This document shows, piece by piece, positions 23,863 to 32,970 of a DNA stretch of 64,000 bases (the stretch's first letter is position 1; every line of letters starts with the position of its first letter). Position numbers and translations under genes: made by a program. Under the pieces are notes generated by a model, which did not search any database, was not told where the DNA came from, and was given only the letters and a program-made list of their open reading frames with translations. The stretch comes from Paraburkholderia aspalathi. GTDB lineage: Bacteria > Pseudomonadota > Gammaproteobacteria > Burkholderiales > Burkholderiaceae. The stretch lies in the NCBI RefSeq assembly GCF_900116445.1, contig NZ_FPBH01000029.1, positions 1 to 64,000 of the forward strand. Reading direction: 5' to 3'.

Positions 23863-24180
23863 TTAGCGCGTGCTGAGGACGCCAAGCAGGAAGCCGGCGC
23901 CCGCGGCAATGCCGATCGAGCGCCACGGGTTGCGCCGCACGTAGCGTTCCGCATTGACGGTCGCGACCCGGTAGCGCCGTTGGGCGCTCTCCTGCGCATC
24001 GCCGAGCGCCGATTGCAGCGTTTCGACATGCGCGCCTAGCCGCTCGCGGAGCGCATCGACGCCTTCGCCCGGCACGGTGGCAGCGAGCCGCAGCATCTCT
24101 TCCGAGTCCGTCAGCAGCACTCTCAGATCATCGACAATCTTCTGCTTGCCGAGTGCAAGCTGTTGCGTGGTGTCAGTCAT
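23863..24180 (-). CDS. DUF883 (ElaB/YqjD/YgaM-like) membrane protein
   Basis: A 105-aa protein with an amphipathic helical body (LALGKQKIVDDLRVLLTDSE ... LGDAQESAQRRYRVATVN), the family signature ERYVRRNPWRSIGIAAGAGF, and a C-terminal membrane anchor ending LLGVLSTR. The E. coli relatives ElaB and YqjD are stationary-phase, C-tail-anchored proteins that bind ribosomes. The second ATG (24180) is chosen because GGAG is six bases upstream of it and only three from the first. Confidence 0.92.
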   Translation of the reverse strand: MTDTTQQLALGKQKIVDDLRVLLTDSEEMLRLAATVPGEGVDALRERLGAHVETLQSALGDAQESAQRRYRVATVNAERYVRRNPWRSIGIAAGAGFLLGVLSTR

Positions 24181-24544
24181 CATTCACTCCTATGTCTGAA
24201 TTCGGCGTTTGCATCTTGTTTCCGGCACGTCGCGGACAATCGGAGAGCCGCATCCGCCGCCGGCGCGCGTCGAACAGAATCGCTCAAAAGCACACGCATA
24301 TCGGATTCACGGCGCAAACGCCGTGCCCGGTAAATTTGCCGCTGTCATTCGGTACTGACCTGGGCTCAGGCACTTTCGACCGGGCCTGCGCCGGCCTATC
24401 TCGCCGACCGTCACACGGATTGCCGGAAGCGGCATCAAAGTGGTTAAATCGAATTTCTGTGAGATAGTGGCCGCACGGGTCCGTCTTGCTACAAGGCCTG
24501 CGCGCCGCAACACCGAACCCCAATTTGCACAGGACTTTCCGTTT
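24181..24544. other. Intergenic, 364 bases, divergent promoter region
   Basis: Lies between the leftward DUF883 gene and the rightward sigma-54 activator. No gene, RNA or clear repeat seen; the in-frame extension of the activator ORF upstream of 24545 has poor coding character. Confidence 0.5.
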
Positions 24545-25606
24545 ATGGCGTCAATCGAGCTGGACTCGCCCACCGTCTCCGCCGGCGGCAACGCTTCGGC
24601 CCAGGCGAAGCAGCGCGTCGCGGACGGCATCGCGGGACTGAAATCGTACGGGCTGCTATATGGCTCGTCGCCGGTGATGCTCGATCTGTACGAACAGATC
24701 GAACGCGTCGCCAGCACCGACGCGACCGCGCTGATCATCGGCGAATCCGGCACGGGCAAGGAACTGATCGCCCGCACGATTCACGATCAAAGCAGCCGCA
24801 AGAACGCACCGTTTGTCGCCGTGAACTGCGGCGCGATTCCGGACGAACTCATCGAAGCCGAATTGTTCGGCCACGAAAAAGGCAGCTTCACCGGCGCGGT
24901 CCAGGCCCGCGTCGGCTACTTCGAACATGCGAACGGCGGCACGCTGTTTCTCGACGAAATCACTGAAATGGCGCCGGTGCGCCAGGTCAAACTCCTGCGC
25001 GCGCTCGAGACCGGCACGTTTTTTCGGGTCGGCGGCAACGAACTGATTAGTGGCGATGTACGCGTGATCGCGGCGACGAATCGCGACCCCGCGGTAGCAG
25101 TGAAGGAAAACGGTTTGCGTGAAGACCTGATGTACCGGCTCGCGGTTTTCCCGTTGCGCGCGCCGCCCTTGCGCGAGCGTGAAAACGATCGCGAACTGCT
25201 CGCGCAACACTTCCTTGCCTTACTCAATCAGCAGGAAAGCGCGAGCAAGAGCTTCAGCAAACGGTCGATCGAAACACTGCGGACCTGGTCGTGGCCGGGC
25301 AACGTGCGCGAGTTGAAGAACGCGGTGTATCGTGCGTTCATTCTCGCGGAGAAGACAGTCGAGCTGCCGCATCCGCATCTCGCCTCGCGCGTGAAAAAGC
25401 CCGTGACGCAGGGCGATGCGATGAGCGTGTGGATCGGCACACCGCTCGCCGATGCGCAAAAGCAGATCATTCTCGGCACGCTCAAGTATTGCGGTGGCGA
25501 CAAACGGCGCGCGGCCAAAGCGCTCGGCGTGAGTCTGAAAACGCTCTACAACCGCCTGAGCGCATACGGCGGTGAAGAAGGCTCGGACGAAGAAACCGAG
25601 CAATAA
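24545..25606 (+). CDS. Sigma-54-dependent activator lacking a receiver domain
   Basis: 353 aa from the ATG at 24545 (MASIELDSPTVSAGGNASAQ). Only ~45 residues precede the AAA+ domain, so there is no receiver, PAS or GAF sensor; the protein is PspF-like in layout. Walker A is IIGESGTGKEL, Walker B GGTLFLDEITEM, and the contact loop is GSFTGA. The C-terminal Fis-type HTH is KRRAAKALGVSLKTLYNRLS. Without a sensor it may be constitutively active or held by a separate partner. Its closest visible relative is the response regulator at 21820-23220, whose AAA+ and HTH regions are strikingly similar. Confidence 0.92.
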   Translation: MASIELDSPTVSAGGNASAQAKQRVADGIAGLKSYGLLYGSSPVMLDLYEQIERVASTDATALIIGESGTGKELIARTIHDQSSRKNAPFVAVNCGAIPDELIEAELFGHEKGSFTGAVQARVGYFEHANGGTLFLDEITEMAPVRQVKLLRALETGTFFRVGGNELISGDVRVIAATNRDPAVAVKENGLREDLMYRLAVFPLRAPPLRERENDRELLAQHFLALLNQQESASKSFSKRSIETLRTWSWPGNVRELKNAVYRAFILAEKTVELPHPHLASRVKKPVTQGDAMSVWIGTPLADAQKQIILGTLKYCGGDKRRAAKALGVSLKTLYNRLSAYGGEEGSDEETEQ

Positions 25607-25995
25607 GCCGTCCCAGGCGCTCACGCGGTTCGTTCGCGTGAGCCGGTGTTTTCTGCGTGCTTGCTGTCTTCTTTTGCACGCTCCTTGTGTGCTTGCTTTG
25701 CATCCCCTCTCTACTGAAACGGTCCTTTTTGCGGGCCTTTCATCTCATAATTAATCCCTTCGCACCGCCAGGTAAATCGGCCTTTTCTCACCAGAAACCG
25801 ATCTGACTCGCACCATCTTTTGCAATTGCTTGCACTTTCCCACTGCCAATTACAAATGGCATCCTGCAAAATGCGGCAGCGTACGGCGCAACGATAAGGA
25901 AGACGTGCCTTTCGCTCACGCACCGTCAACACACGCGAAACACATGTGTGAACAGTGCTTGAGCCAAAGGCACTTGCAGGAGCAGAGACAGGGAA
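25607..25995. other. Intergenic, 389 bases, upstream of the lipoprotein pair
   Basis: No gene supported; overlapping short frames have no credible product. The region is less G+C-rich than surrounding genes around 25735-25870 and probably carries the promoter of the lipoprotein operon. A clear sigma-54 GG/GC element was looked for and not found. Confidence 0.5.
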
Positions 25996-26592
25996 ATGCA
26001 AAAAAGTATGGTGTGGGTCGAATGGGCGAAACGAACCGCCAGCGCGTCCAACGCAGCTAAGCGCGGACGTCCGAATACAACGGCGCTCGTCGCACTAGCC
26101 GTGGCGATCACGTCGGCGTTGAGCGGCTGTAGTTCGGTCTACTCGGAAGGCGCCACCGCCGGCGCCGGTATTGCGGGCGCAGCACTCGCGGCCAAGGTCA
26201 CCAGCAATGCGGCAGTCGCCACCGGCATCGGTCTCGGCGCAGTGGCCGCGGCCCGAGCCGGCGTGCAGTACTCGGAACGCGTGGTCCACAAGAATACGCA
26301 GGACGGCATCGCCAAAATCGCCGGGCCGCTCGACGTCGGCGCAATCGCACCGTGGAGCGTGACCCACTCGGTGCCGATCGAAGACGACGAACACGGCCGC
26401 GTCACCGTCAGCCGCACGATCAGCGCCGGCGCGCTCGACTGCAAGGAAATCGTCTTCTCGGTCGATCAGACCGCCACCAAGAATGTACCGGCGAGCAGCG
26501 CGTTCTACGTCGCGTCGATCTGCCGCGACGGCGACAACTGGAAATGGGCGTCGGCCGAACCCGCTACTGAACGCTGGGGCGCGCTGCAATGA
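25996..26592 (+). CDS. Predicted lipoprotein, first of a tandem pair (198 aa)
   Basis: A positively charged lead (residues 1-28) is followed by hydrophobic TALVALAVAITSALSGC, whose LSGC ends in Cys45, a lipobox for signal peptidase II. Then comes a Gly/Ala-rich segment resembling the membrane-associated glycine-zipper of outer-membrane lipoproteins. The C-terminal domain contains APWSVTHSVPIEDDEHGRVT and ends WKWASAEPATERWGALQ. The next gene shares that C-terminal pattern. Its stop overlaps the next start (26589-26592). Function unknown; probably at the periplasmic face of a membrane. Confidence 0.8.
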   Translation: MQKSMVWVEWAKRTASASNAAKRGRPNTTALVALAVAITSALSGCSSVYSEGATAGAGIAGAALAAKVTSNAAVATGIGLGAVAAARAGVQYSERVVHKNTQDGIAKIAGPLDVGAIAPWSVTHSVPIEDDEHGRVTVSRTISAGALDCKEIVFSVDQTATKNVPASSAFYVASICRDGDNWKWASAEPATERWGALQ

Positions 26593-27209
26593 AGGCGCTG
26601 ACGCTTCCACGTCCACGGAAAGAACACGCGCTGACTGAGCAGCGGCTCATCAACGGCACGAGTACTGCCTTGGTTCCAAGCACGCCTGCGGCGGCGCTCT
26701 CCGGCAACCGGCTGCGGCTCATGCTGGCTGGTGCGCTCTGCGTCGGCGCCAGCCTGCTGACAAGCGGCTGCTCGTCGGTCGGCGCGGCGAGCGGCGCCGC
26801 TGCCGGCGTCGCGTCAGGCCTCGTCACATCCAACCCGGCAATCGGTATCGGCGTCGGCATCGCCGTACAGGCCGCGACCGATGAAGCCGTCGGCCATTAC
26901 ATGCGCGTCATGCACACCGATCAGCAGAACTTGATCGCCGCGCTGGCGGGCGCCATGCCGGTCGGCGAGACGCGGCCCTGGGCGGTCAAACACACGCTGC
27001 CGATCGAGAACGGCCACGGCCAGGTGCGCGTGACCCGCGCATTCAGCTCGGCGCTCGCGCTGTGCAAGGATTTCGTGTTCTCGGTTCAGGACGGCGACGG
27101 CCCGAACGCACACGAAGACTGGTACACGGCGAGCGCATGCCGGCAGGACAAGGGCTGGAAGTGGGCGTCGGCGGAACCGGCTGTCGAGCGCTGGGGCGCT
27201 CTGCAATAA
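26589..27209 (+). CDS. Predicted lipoprotein, second of a tandem pair (206 aa)
   Basis: Like its neighbour, it has a charged lead, a hydrophobic stretch (LRLMLAGALCVGASLLTSGC) with lipobox Cys61, a Gly/Ala-rich glycine-zipper-like segment, and a C-terminal domain with RPWAVKHTLPIENGHGQVRV and the ending WKWASAEPAVERWGALQ. The two C-terminal halves align across their length with shared Cys positions (one in DC/LCK, one in ICR/ACR), so this is a duplicated gene. The Cys pair may form a disulfide. Coupled translation by ATGA overlap suggests that they work together. A terminator follows at once. Confidence 0.8.
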   Translation: MKALTLPRPRKEHALTEQRLINGTSTALVPSTPAAALSGNRLRLMLAGALCVGASLLTSGCSSVGAASGAAAGVASGLVTSNPAIGIGVGIAVQAATDEAVGHYMRVMHTDQQNLIAALAGAMPVGETRPWAVKHTLPIENGHGQVRVTRAFSSALALCKDFVFSVQDGDGPNAHEDWYTASACRQDKGWKWASAEPAVERWGALQ

Positions 27210-27241
27210 AAAAAGCGGCAGGGTCTCCCCTGCCGCTTTTT
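27210..27241. terminator. Terminator after the lipoprotein pair
   Basis: Perfect 10-bp stem AGCGGCAGGG/CCCTGCCGCT with TCTC loop, flanked by an A-run and a T-run, so it can act in both directions between the convergent lipoprotein and ABC operons. Confidence 0.9.
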
Positions 27242-27272
27242 GCCCGAAGCGTCTTAATCGACTCAACCGGGT

Positions 27273-28619
27273 TTAAGACTCCACGTCTTCCAGACTGAAA
27301 ATTTCCGTCTGGTCGTTGTACGAGAAGATCTCGCCATAACGGCCCCAGTTGATCACTGCGTCAAGCGTCTCTTCCGCGGCGCTGTCCGACAGAAAATCCT
27401 CCAGCTCCTGCTCGAAACGCACGCGCGGCGCACGATGCCCCGGCCGTTCGTTCAACACCTTCTTGATCCGCGCGGCGAGCGGCACGTGGCGCAGCAGATG
27501 TTCCGCGAACATCATCTTGCGCTCCTGGGTGCCGAATTCAGAGAACACGCGCGCCGGCGGCGTTAGGAAAATGTCCCCTTCGCGGATGTCGGCAAAGCCC
27601 AGGTGCTGCAGCACTTCGGCGACCGGGAACAGATCGTCCACCTCCAGATGCAGCGAACGGGCGATTTCCGGCATGTCAGCACGGCCGTGATACGGCGCGG
27701 CGGCCAGCGTTTCGATCAGACCGGCCATCAGGTTGGTCGACACATGCGGCAGCCAGCTGTGCAGCTCGAGGCCCTTCTTGGTCTTTTCATCCGTCTGGCG
27801 CGCGGTCATCTTCGCGTAAATGTCGTCGACCAGCCGGCGGAATGCCGGGTCCAGACGGTTACGCGGATGCTTGAACGGTACCTTGATCTCAGCGATCACA
27901 CGGCCCGGATTCGACGACAGCACCAGAATCCGGTCGCACATGAACACCGCTTCCTCGATGTTGTGCGTGACGATCAACACAGCCTTGATCGGCATGCGGC
28001 CTTGCGTCCACAGGTCGAGCAGGTCGGTACGCAGCGTTTCGGCGGTCAGCACGTCGAGCGCGGAGAACGGCTCGTCCATCAGCAGCAACGTAGGGTCGAC
28101 CACCAGCGCGCGCGCAAAGCCGACGCGCTGACGCATGCCGCCCGACAACTCGCGCGGATACGCGTTTTCAAACCCGTCGAGACCGATCAGGTCGATCGCC
28201 GCCAGCGCGCGCGTACGGCGATCACTCGCGCCGACGCCTTGTGCTTCGAGTCCCGCTTCCACGTTTTGCAGCACGGTCAGCCACGGGAACAGCGCGAAGG
28301 TCTGGAACACCATCGCCACGCCCTTGGCCGGGCCGTCGAGCGGCTTGCCCATATACGTGACTTCGCCGTCGGTCGGCTCGATCAGACCGGCGATGATGCG
28401 CAACAGCGTCGATTTGCCCGAGCCCGAGCGGCCCAGCAACCCGACGATCTCCCCTTCGCGCAACGACAGATTCGCGTCGTCGAGGACGAGCAGCTCGCCC
28501 TGCGACTTGTTGAACCCGCGGCACACGTCCTTGACGCGCAGAATCTCCTCACCGAGACGCGGCGGCATCGGCGGGGTCTGGATCGGCGCGGCGGTCATAG
28601 CAGCTTTAGGATTTTGCAT
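27273..28619 (-). CDS. ABC transporter ATPase with C-terminal AAA-associated domain
   Basis: 448 aa. The ATPase half (1-~260) is of the nitrate/sulfonate/taurine importer type: Walker A LLGRSGSGKSTLLR, signature LSGGMRQRVGFARAL, Walker B LLLMDEPFSALD, and the His switch in IVTHNIEEAV. The extra ~170 residues form the AAA-associated domain found on some of these ATPases (LHLEVDDLFPVAEVLQHLGF, then a helical tail ending FSLEDVES), probably regulatory. The gene lies 19 bases after the fused permease gene. No periplasmic binding protein is adjacent, so the substrate cannot be deduced. Confidence 0.9.
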   Translation of the reverse strand: MQNPKAAMTAAPIQTPPMPPRLGEEILRVKDVCRGFNKSQGELLVLDDANLSLREGEIVGLLGRSGSGKSTLLRIIAGLIEPTDGEVTYMGKPLDGPAKGVAMVFQTFALFPWLTVLQNVEAGLEAQGVGASDRRTRALAAIDLIGLDGFENAYPRELSGGMRQRVGFARALVVDPTLLLMDEPFSALDVLTAETLRTDLLDLWTQGRMPIKAVLIVTHNIEEAVFMCDRILVLSSNPGRVIAEIKVPFKHPRNRLDPAFRRLVDDIYAKMTARQTDEKTKKGLELHSWLPHVSTNLMAGLIETLAAAPYHGRADMPEIARSLHLEVDDLFPVAEVLQHLGFADIREGDIFLTPPARVFSEFGTQERKMMFAEHLLRHVPLAARIKKVLNERPGHRAPRVRFEQELEDFLSDSAAEETLDAVINWGRYGEIFSYNDQTEIFSLEDVES

Positions 28620-28638
28620 CGCGTTTAGCCTTTAATTC

Positions 28639-30390
28639 TCAATCTAGCCGGAGCTTCGCTTCAGCGTAGGCGAACATCGGACGCCACAGCAGGCGGTTGA
28701 ACAGGGTCACGAACAGGGACATCACGGCGATGCCCACAATGATCTTCGGATAGTCACCTGCTGCGGTGGTCTGCGCGATGTACGCGCCCAAGCCATGCGC
28801 GGCAACCTTGGTGTCGCCCCACTGAACGAATTCCGCGACGATACTGGCGTTCCACGCCCCGCCCGACGCGGTGATCGCGCCAGTCACGTAATAAGGGAAA
28901 ATGCCCGGCAGCATCGCCTGACGCCACCATTGCCAGCCGCGAATGTGGAAGTTCTTGGCCGCTTCCCGGTAGTCGTTCGGATACGAACTCGCACCGGCAA
29001 TCACGTTGAACAGGATATACCACTGTGTGCCGAGCACGATCAGCGGCGACAGCCAGATGTCCGGGTTCAGATGAAAGCGCACGATGGCGATAACGAACAC
29101 CGGGAACAGCAGATTCGCCGGGAACGCGGCGAGGAACTGCGCGATCGGCTGCACCTTCTCGGCCAGCGCCGGCCGCAGGCCGATCAGCACCCCGATCGGC
29201 ACCCAGATCACCGAAGCAATCGCGATCAGCACCACCACCCGCAGCAACGTGATGAGCCCGAGTACGAGCACGTGCCAGACTTCGTCGAGCGACACGCCGG
29301 TCCGCACGTAGGCAACGACGCGGTACACGACATAGACCGTGGCAAGCAGCACCAGAGCTGCCCAGACAATGTCGCCGATGCGCGAAGTCTTCTCGCGCTG
29401 CGGAATATGGAACCGCGGGCCGCCAAACGCAGGCAATGTGAAGTTGACGCGCGCGGCCTTGGCGAACATCCAGCCGAGCGGCACCAGCAGACGGTGAATC
29501 AGATGGGTGCGGCGGATCAGGTCGAGCAGCCACGATTCCGGCGCATTGCCCGAGCTGGTGGTTTCCATGCGGAATTTATCGGCCCACGCAACCAACGGGC
29601 GGAACATGAACTGGTCGTACGCAAGAATCACGACCGTCATGGCAAGAATCACCCAGCCGATAGCGTGCAGATTCTTGTCGGAAATCGCCTGCGCGAGATA
29701 GGCGCCGATCCCCGGCAGCGTGATCGTATTGTTGCCGACCGTGATGGCTTCGGAAGCAACCACGAAAAACCAGCCGCCCGACATCGACATCATCATGTTC
29801 CAGATGAGGCCCGGCATCGAGAACGGCACTTCCAGTTTCCAGAAGCGCTGCCATGAAGTCAGATGAAAGCCGCGCGACACCTCGTCCAGATCGCGCGGCA
29901 CCGTGCGCAGCGACTGATAGAAGCTGAACGTCATGTTCCACGCCTGGCTCGTGAAGATCGCGAAGATCGCCGCCAGCTCAGCGCCGAGCACGCGGCCCGG
30001 GAACAGAGCGAGGAAGAACGTGACCGTAAACGAAATGTAGCCAAGCACCGGCACCGACTGCAGGATGTCGAGAATCGGCACCAGCACCATGCCGGCGCGG
30101 CGGCTCTTGGCAGCCAGCGTGCCGTACACCAGCGTGAAGGTTAGCGAGGCGACCATTGCCGCCAGCATGCGCAGTGTGGTGCGCATGGCGTACTCGGGCA
30201 GATTCGTCGGGTCGAGCGAGATCGCCTGAGTCTTGAGCGTCGACATCGGCGCCAGGGTCTCGTGAAAGCCGATCGCCGCCATCGCAATGATGCAGATGAT
30301 CAACGGAAAGGCGACGAAGTCCCAACGGTTAGGCAACACCCGCCATGCAGAAGCATTGGCAGTGCGCTTCAGATTGAAGCTGAAATCCAT
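28639..30390 (-). CDS. ABC transporter permease, two permease domains fused
   Basis: A 583-aa inner-membrane protein holding two BPD_transp_1 domains in one chain. The first EAA-like loop lies near LDEVSRGFHLTSWQRFWKLE, the second near YREAAKNFHIRGWQWWRQAM; both are followed by P-G-x-x-x-Y/W. Around 12 membrane helices are apparent. Each half is about the length of a single SsuC/TauC-type permease. It forms an operon with the ATPase gene, and the pair would function as a half-homodimer. Alternative: a glycine-betaine-like system, less likely from the loop sequences. Confidence 0.9.
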   Translation of the reverse strand: MDFSFNLKRTANASAWRVLPNRWDFVAFPLIICIIAMAAIGFHETLAPMSTLKTQAISLDPTNLPEYAMRTTLRMLAAMVASLTFTLVYGTLAAKSRRAGMVLVPILDILQSVPVLGYISFTVTFFLALFPGRVLGAELAAIFAIFTSQAWNMTFSFYQSLRTVPRDLDEVSRGFHLTSWQRFWKLEVPFSMPGLIWNMMMSMSGGWFFVVASEAITVGNNTITLPGIGAYLAQAISDKNLHAIGWVILAMTVVILAYDQFMFRPLVAWADKFRMETTSSGNAPESWLLDLIRRTHLIHRLLVPLGWMFAKAARVNFTLPAFGGPRFHIPQREKTSRIGDIVWAALVLLATVYVVYRVVAYVRTGVSLDEVWHVLVLGLITLLRVVVLIAIASVIWVPIGVLIGLRPALAEKVQPIAQFLAAFPANLLFPVFVIAIVRFHLNPDIWLSPLIVLGTQWYILFNVIAGASSYPNDYREAAKNFHIRGWQWWRQAMLPGIFPYYVTGAITASGGAWNASIVAEFVQWGDTKVAAHGLGAYIAQTTAAGDYPKIIVGIAVMSLFVTLFNRLLWRPMFAYAEAKLRLD

Positions 30391-31110
30391 CAGACGCTCT
30401 CCCTATTCATACAGGTATTCAAACGCTCGCAGGGGGCCGCGGCTTCGGCGCGGCAGTCTGTAGATCGGTCCAGACAGAGGAAATCAGGCATGGCAAAACG
30501 CATGTGCGCGGTAAATCGTTAGCGTTGGAGACACGCGGGCCGGCCGCGGACGGGTCCGTGGGCACGCCGCCCGGGACCGCAACCGTCAAGCCAGGCCCCT
30601 GTCGCCGCAGGCGCCGCCCGAAGGCTGGCGGGCTTTCCTTGTTTTGGACGGCACGACACTACACCATCCTATGTTTCAGGCACAACCTTTCACGGCAAAT
30701 AGCAATAAATAGCGTCGAACACCCCGGCAACCGCTTCCGGCCGGCGCCGCTAAAGCACGTAGAGCGAAGCATCTACTATCGGCCAACCACTTTCCCGGCA
30801 ATCGCGATCACTGCGCGGATCGGGTTTCAAACACCTGTAAAACCCGTGCAGCCATTCAGAAAGCTGATGCGCTGCCGTTAAGAACCTGATGGGCAAAGCG
30901 GATGTACTTCGCATTCCCGCAATAAGGGTGGCGTCTGGCCCCATGACGGTTAAAATCAAGAGACGGCATGCCTTTTTGCGGTTTTGCCGTCCCACAACGC
31001 GGCCCACACCGAGGGCGTATCGCCAGCCGTTTCCACAGGGGCGGCACAGCGCCGGGGCGCTGCCACGAATGAGCTAGTTGCATGTCACAGCCAGACGAAT
31101 CAGAGGGTCG
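30391..31110. other. Intergenic, 720 bases, no gene seen
   Basis: This is the longest gene-free stretch in the window, between the leftward ABC operon and the rightward GGDEF gene, so it must hold divergent promoters. Frames inside it have Arg- or Ala-biased nonsense composition. A GAACCTGAT at about 30884 recalls part of a TPP riboswitch, but the partner CTGAGA element is lacking. The segment 30640-30740 is less G+C-rich than the rest. No repeat or RNA gene was identified. Confidence 0.5.
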
Positions 31111-32802
31111 ATGAACAGGACAACCTTGCGCCAGGCAACCGGACCGATCAGCTTCGCGCTGATCGTGCTCGTTTGTTGGTTCGTGGCCGGCATGGTCGCG
31201 GACCGGATGGTACAGCAAGAGCTGGACGCGGCTTTGCGCACGCAACGCCAGATGTCCACGTCGATCGTCGACAACATGGCGGAGGTGATCGCCAGCGACC
31301 TCGCCATGTCTCGAGCCATCCCCGCAACCATGGCCGAAATGGACGTGGTCCAGCACGCGCTGGTGCAATCGCAGAATTATGCCGCGAACGGCGAAGCGGC
31401 GGAACCCGCCCTGCGCGACGCGTTGTTAAAAGACCCGCAGATGCGCACCATCAGCAATTTCCTGCACGACGCGCAAGGCTTCTCCGGGCTCGACCAGGTC
31501 TGGCTCGTCAATGCCAACGGCATCTGCGTCGCTTCGAGCAACTCCGTCAATCGACCGCTTGCAGCGGAGCACACCTTCGTCGGCGCGGATATGCGCATGC
31601 GCGGCTACCTGACGAATGCCTTGCTCGGTGCATTTTCGGAAGCTTATGGCGTCGGCCGCCAGAGCGGCGAGCCGGGCATCTTCATCGCGGCGCCGGTGTA
31701 CGCCGACGGTCTGCTGGTGGGGGTTGTCGTAGCCAAGGTGGGGATCGCGCGGCTACGCCACTGGGTCGCGCATGCCGGTACCTTTGTCGCCGATGAAAAC
31801 GGCGTCATCATCATGGCGCACAACAGCGCACTCGAAGGCCACGCGCTGCCGAACTCGCACGTCACGAAGATGAGCGCCGCCGAGCGCCTGACTATCTATC
31901 GCCGCGAAATCCTCCCCGACATCCAGATTCAGGTCGACACCCGGGTGCGCGAACAGGCGCCCTGGGTGCCAGCCGGTGTCGCCGAACAGTTGTTCGGCAT
32001 GAGCGAGCAGCCGGCGCCATCGCTGTACCAGGCACGCAACGGACTGAACTCGGGGCTCTCGGCGCATCTGGTCGATCCGCTCGCGGCCTGGCCGGAACTG
32101 CTGCGCAATCACAAGCGCGACCATCTGCTGGTGTTTCTGACGCTGGCCGGCACCGTCGCGCTCGCATGGGTCATCACCGTGTCGTACGTGCGCGAGCGGC
32201 GCCACCATCGCGCCACGCGCGACCTTGCAGAACAATTGCAATCGGCCAATACGCTGCTCTCGGCTGAGGCGCGCCACGATGCGCTGACCGGCGCGCTGTC
32301 GCGGCGCTACTTCCTCGACCTGCTGCGCCACGAGATCGAGCGCGCGCATGCGGGCAATGAGCCGCTGTGCATGGCGATCGCCGACCTCGACCACTTCAAG
32401 CAGATCAACGACCGCTTCGGGCACGCCGCCGGCGACCGCGCGCTCGAACATTTCGTCGACACCTGCCAGGCCGAGTTGCGCGGCACCGATGCGATCGGCC
32501 GGCTGGGTGGAGAAGAGTTCGGCCTGCTGCTGCCGGCCACGGATCTGGCGGGCGGCCGTGAAGTTGTCGAACGCTTGCGCCTGCGTCTGAAGGCAGTTCC
32601 TTCGCCGAAGCTGCCCGCCTCGGTGGGCTTGAGCGTGAGCATCGGCATCACCGAACTCTCATCCGACGATCTGCCCGAGCGCATCATGAGCCGCGCCGAC
32701 ACCGCGCTTTATGCGGCAAAGACGGGCGGCCGCGACCGCACCGAAGCCCTTCCGCCCGACGACACCGCGCCGCCCGCGCGGACGGTGGTCAACGCCTGGT
32801 GA
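31111..32802 (+). CDS. Membrane-bound diguanylate cyclase (Cache-GGDEF)
   Basis: 563 aa. TM1 lies at ~11-32 (FALIVLVCWFVAGMVA). A periplasmic dCache-like sensing domain spans ~35-335, with GLDQVWLVNANGICVASSNS and the second half FVADENGVIIMAHNS. TM2 follows (LLVFLTLAGTVALAWVI), then a helical linker and the GGDEF domain with RLGGEEFGLLLP. The active site is GGEEF, and RGTD five residues before it is an I-site for c-di-GMP feedback. It should make c-di-GMP in response to an external small ligand. The start at 31111 follows GAGGG; 31078 is an alternative. No EAL domain. Confidence 0.92.
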   Translation: MNRTTLRQATGPISFALIVLVCWFVAGMVADRMVQQELDAALRTQRQMSTSIVDNMAEVIASDLAMSRAIPATMAEMDVVQHALVQSQNYAANGEAAEPALRDALLKDPQMRTISNFLHDAQGFSGLDQVWLVNANGICVASSNSVNRPLAAEHTFVGADMRMRGYLTNALLGAFSEAYGVGRQSGEPGIFIAAPVYADGLLVGVVVAKVGIARLRHWVAHAGTFVADENGVIIMAHNSALEGHALPNSHVTKMSAAERLTIYRREILPDIQIQVDTRVREQAPWVPAGVAEQLFGMSEQPAPSLYQARNGLNSGLSAHLVDPLAAWPELLRNHKRDHLLVFLTLAGTVALAWVITVSYVRERRHHRATRDLAEQLQSANTLLSAEARHDALTGALSRRYFLDLLRHEIERAHAGNEPLCMAIADLDHFKQINDRFGHAAGDRALEHFVDTCQAELRGTDAIGRLGGEEFGLLLPATDLAGGREVVERLRLRLKAVPSPKLPASVGLSVSIGITELSSDDLPERIMSRADTALYAAKTGGRDRTEALPPDDTAPPARTVVNAW

Positions 32803-32970
32803 CGCCTGGCGAAGGCGCACGACCTTCCCTCCAATCCGATGCGCCATCCGCAACCCAATGCGTGCGGCCGCTGATGCAAAGCAAGTCCTGGCCTCGGGCG
32901 TTCCGTAGCGAAGCAGGTATCATCAACCCTGACATTGAGGGTGCCGCTACCGCTCTAACGGGAGATTCGC

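Noticed and set aside
30504..30881. 125-aa plus-strand frame upstream of the GGDEF gene
   Set aside because: Arg-rich, no ribosome-binding site, no domain; composition of a non-coding frame.
30875..30925. TPP-riboswitch-like GAACCTGAT
   Set aside because: The partner CTGAGA box and the overall fold are missing, and the following gene is a GGDEF protein, not a thiamine gene.
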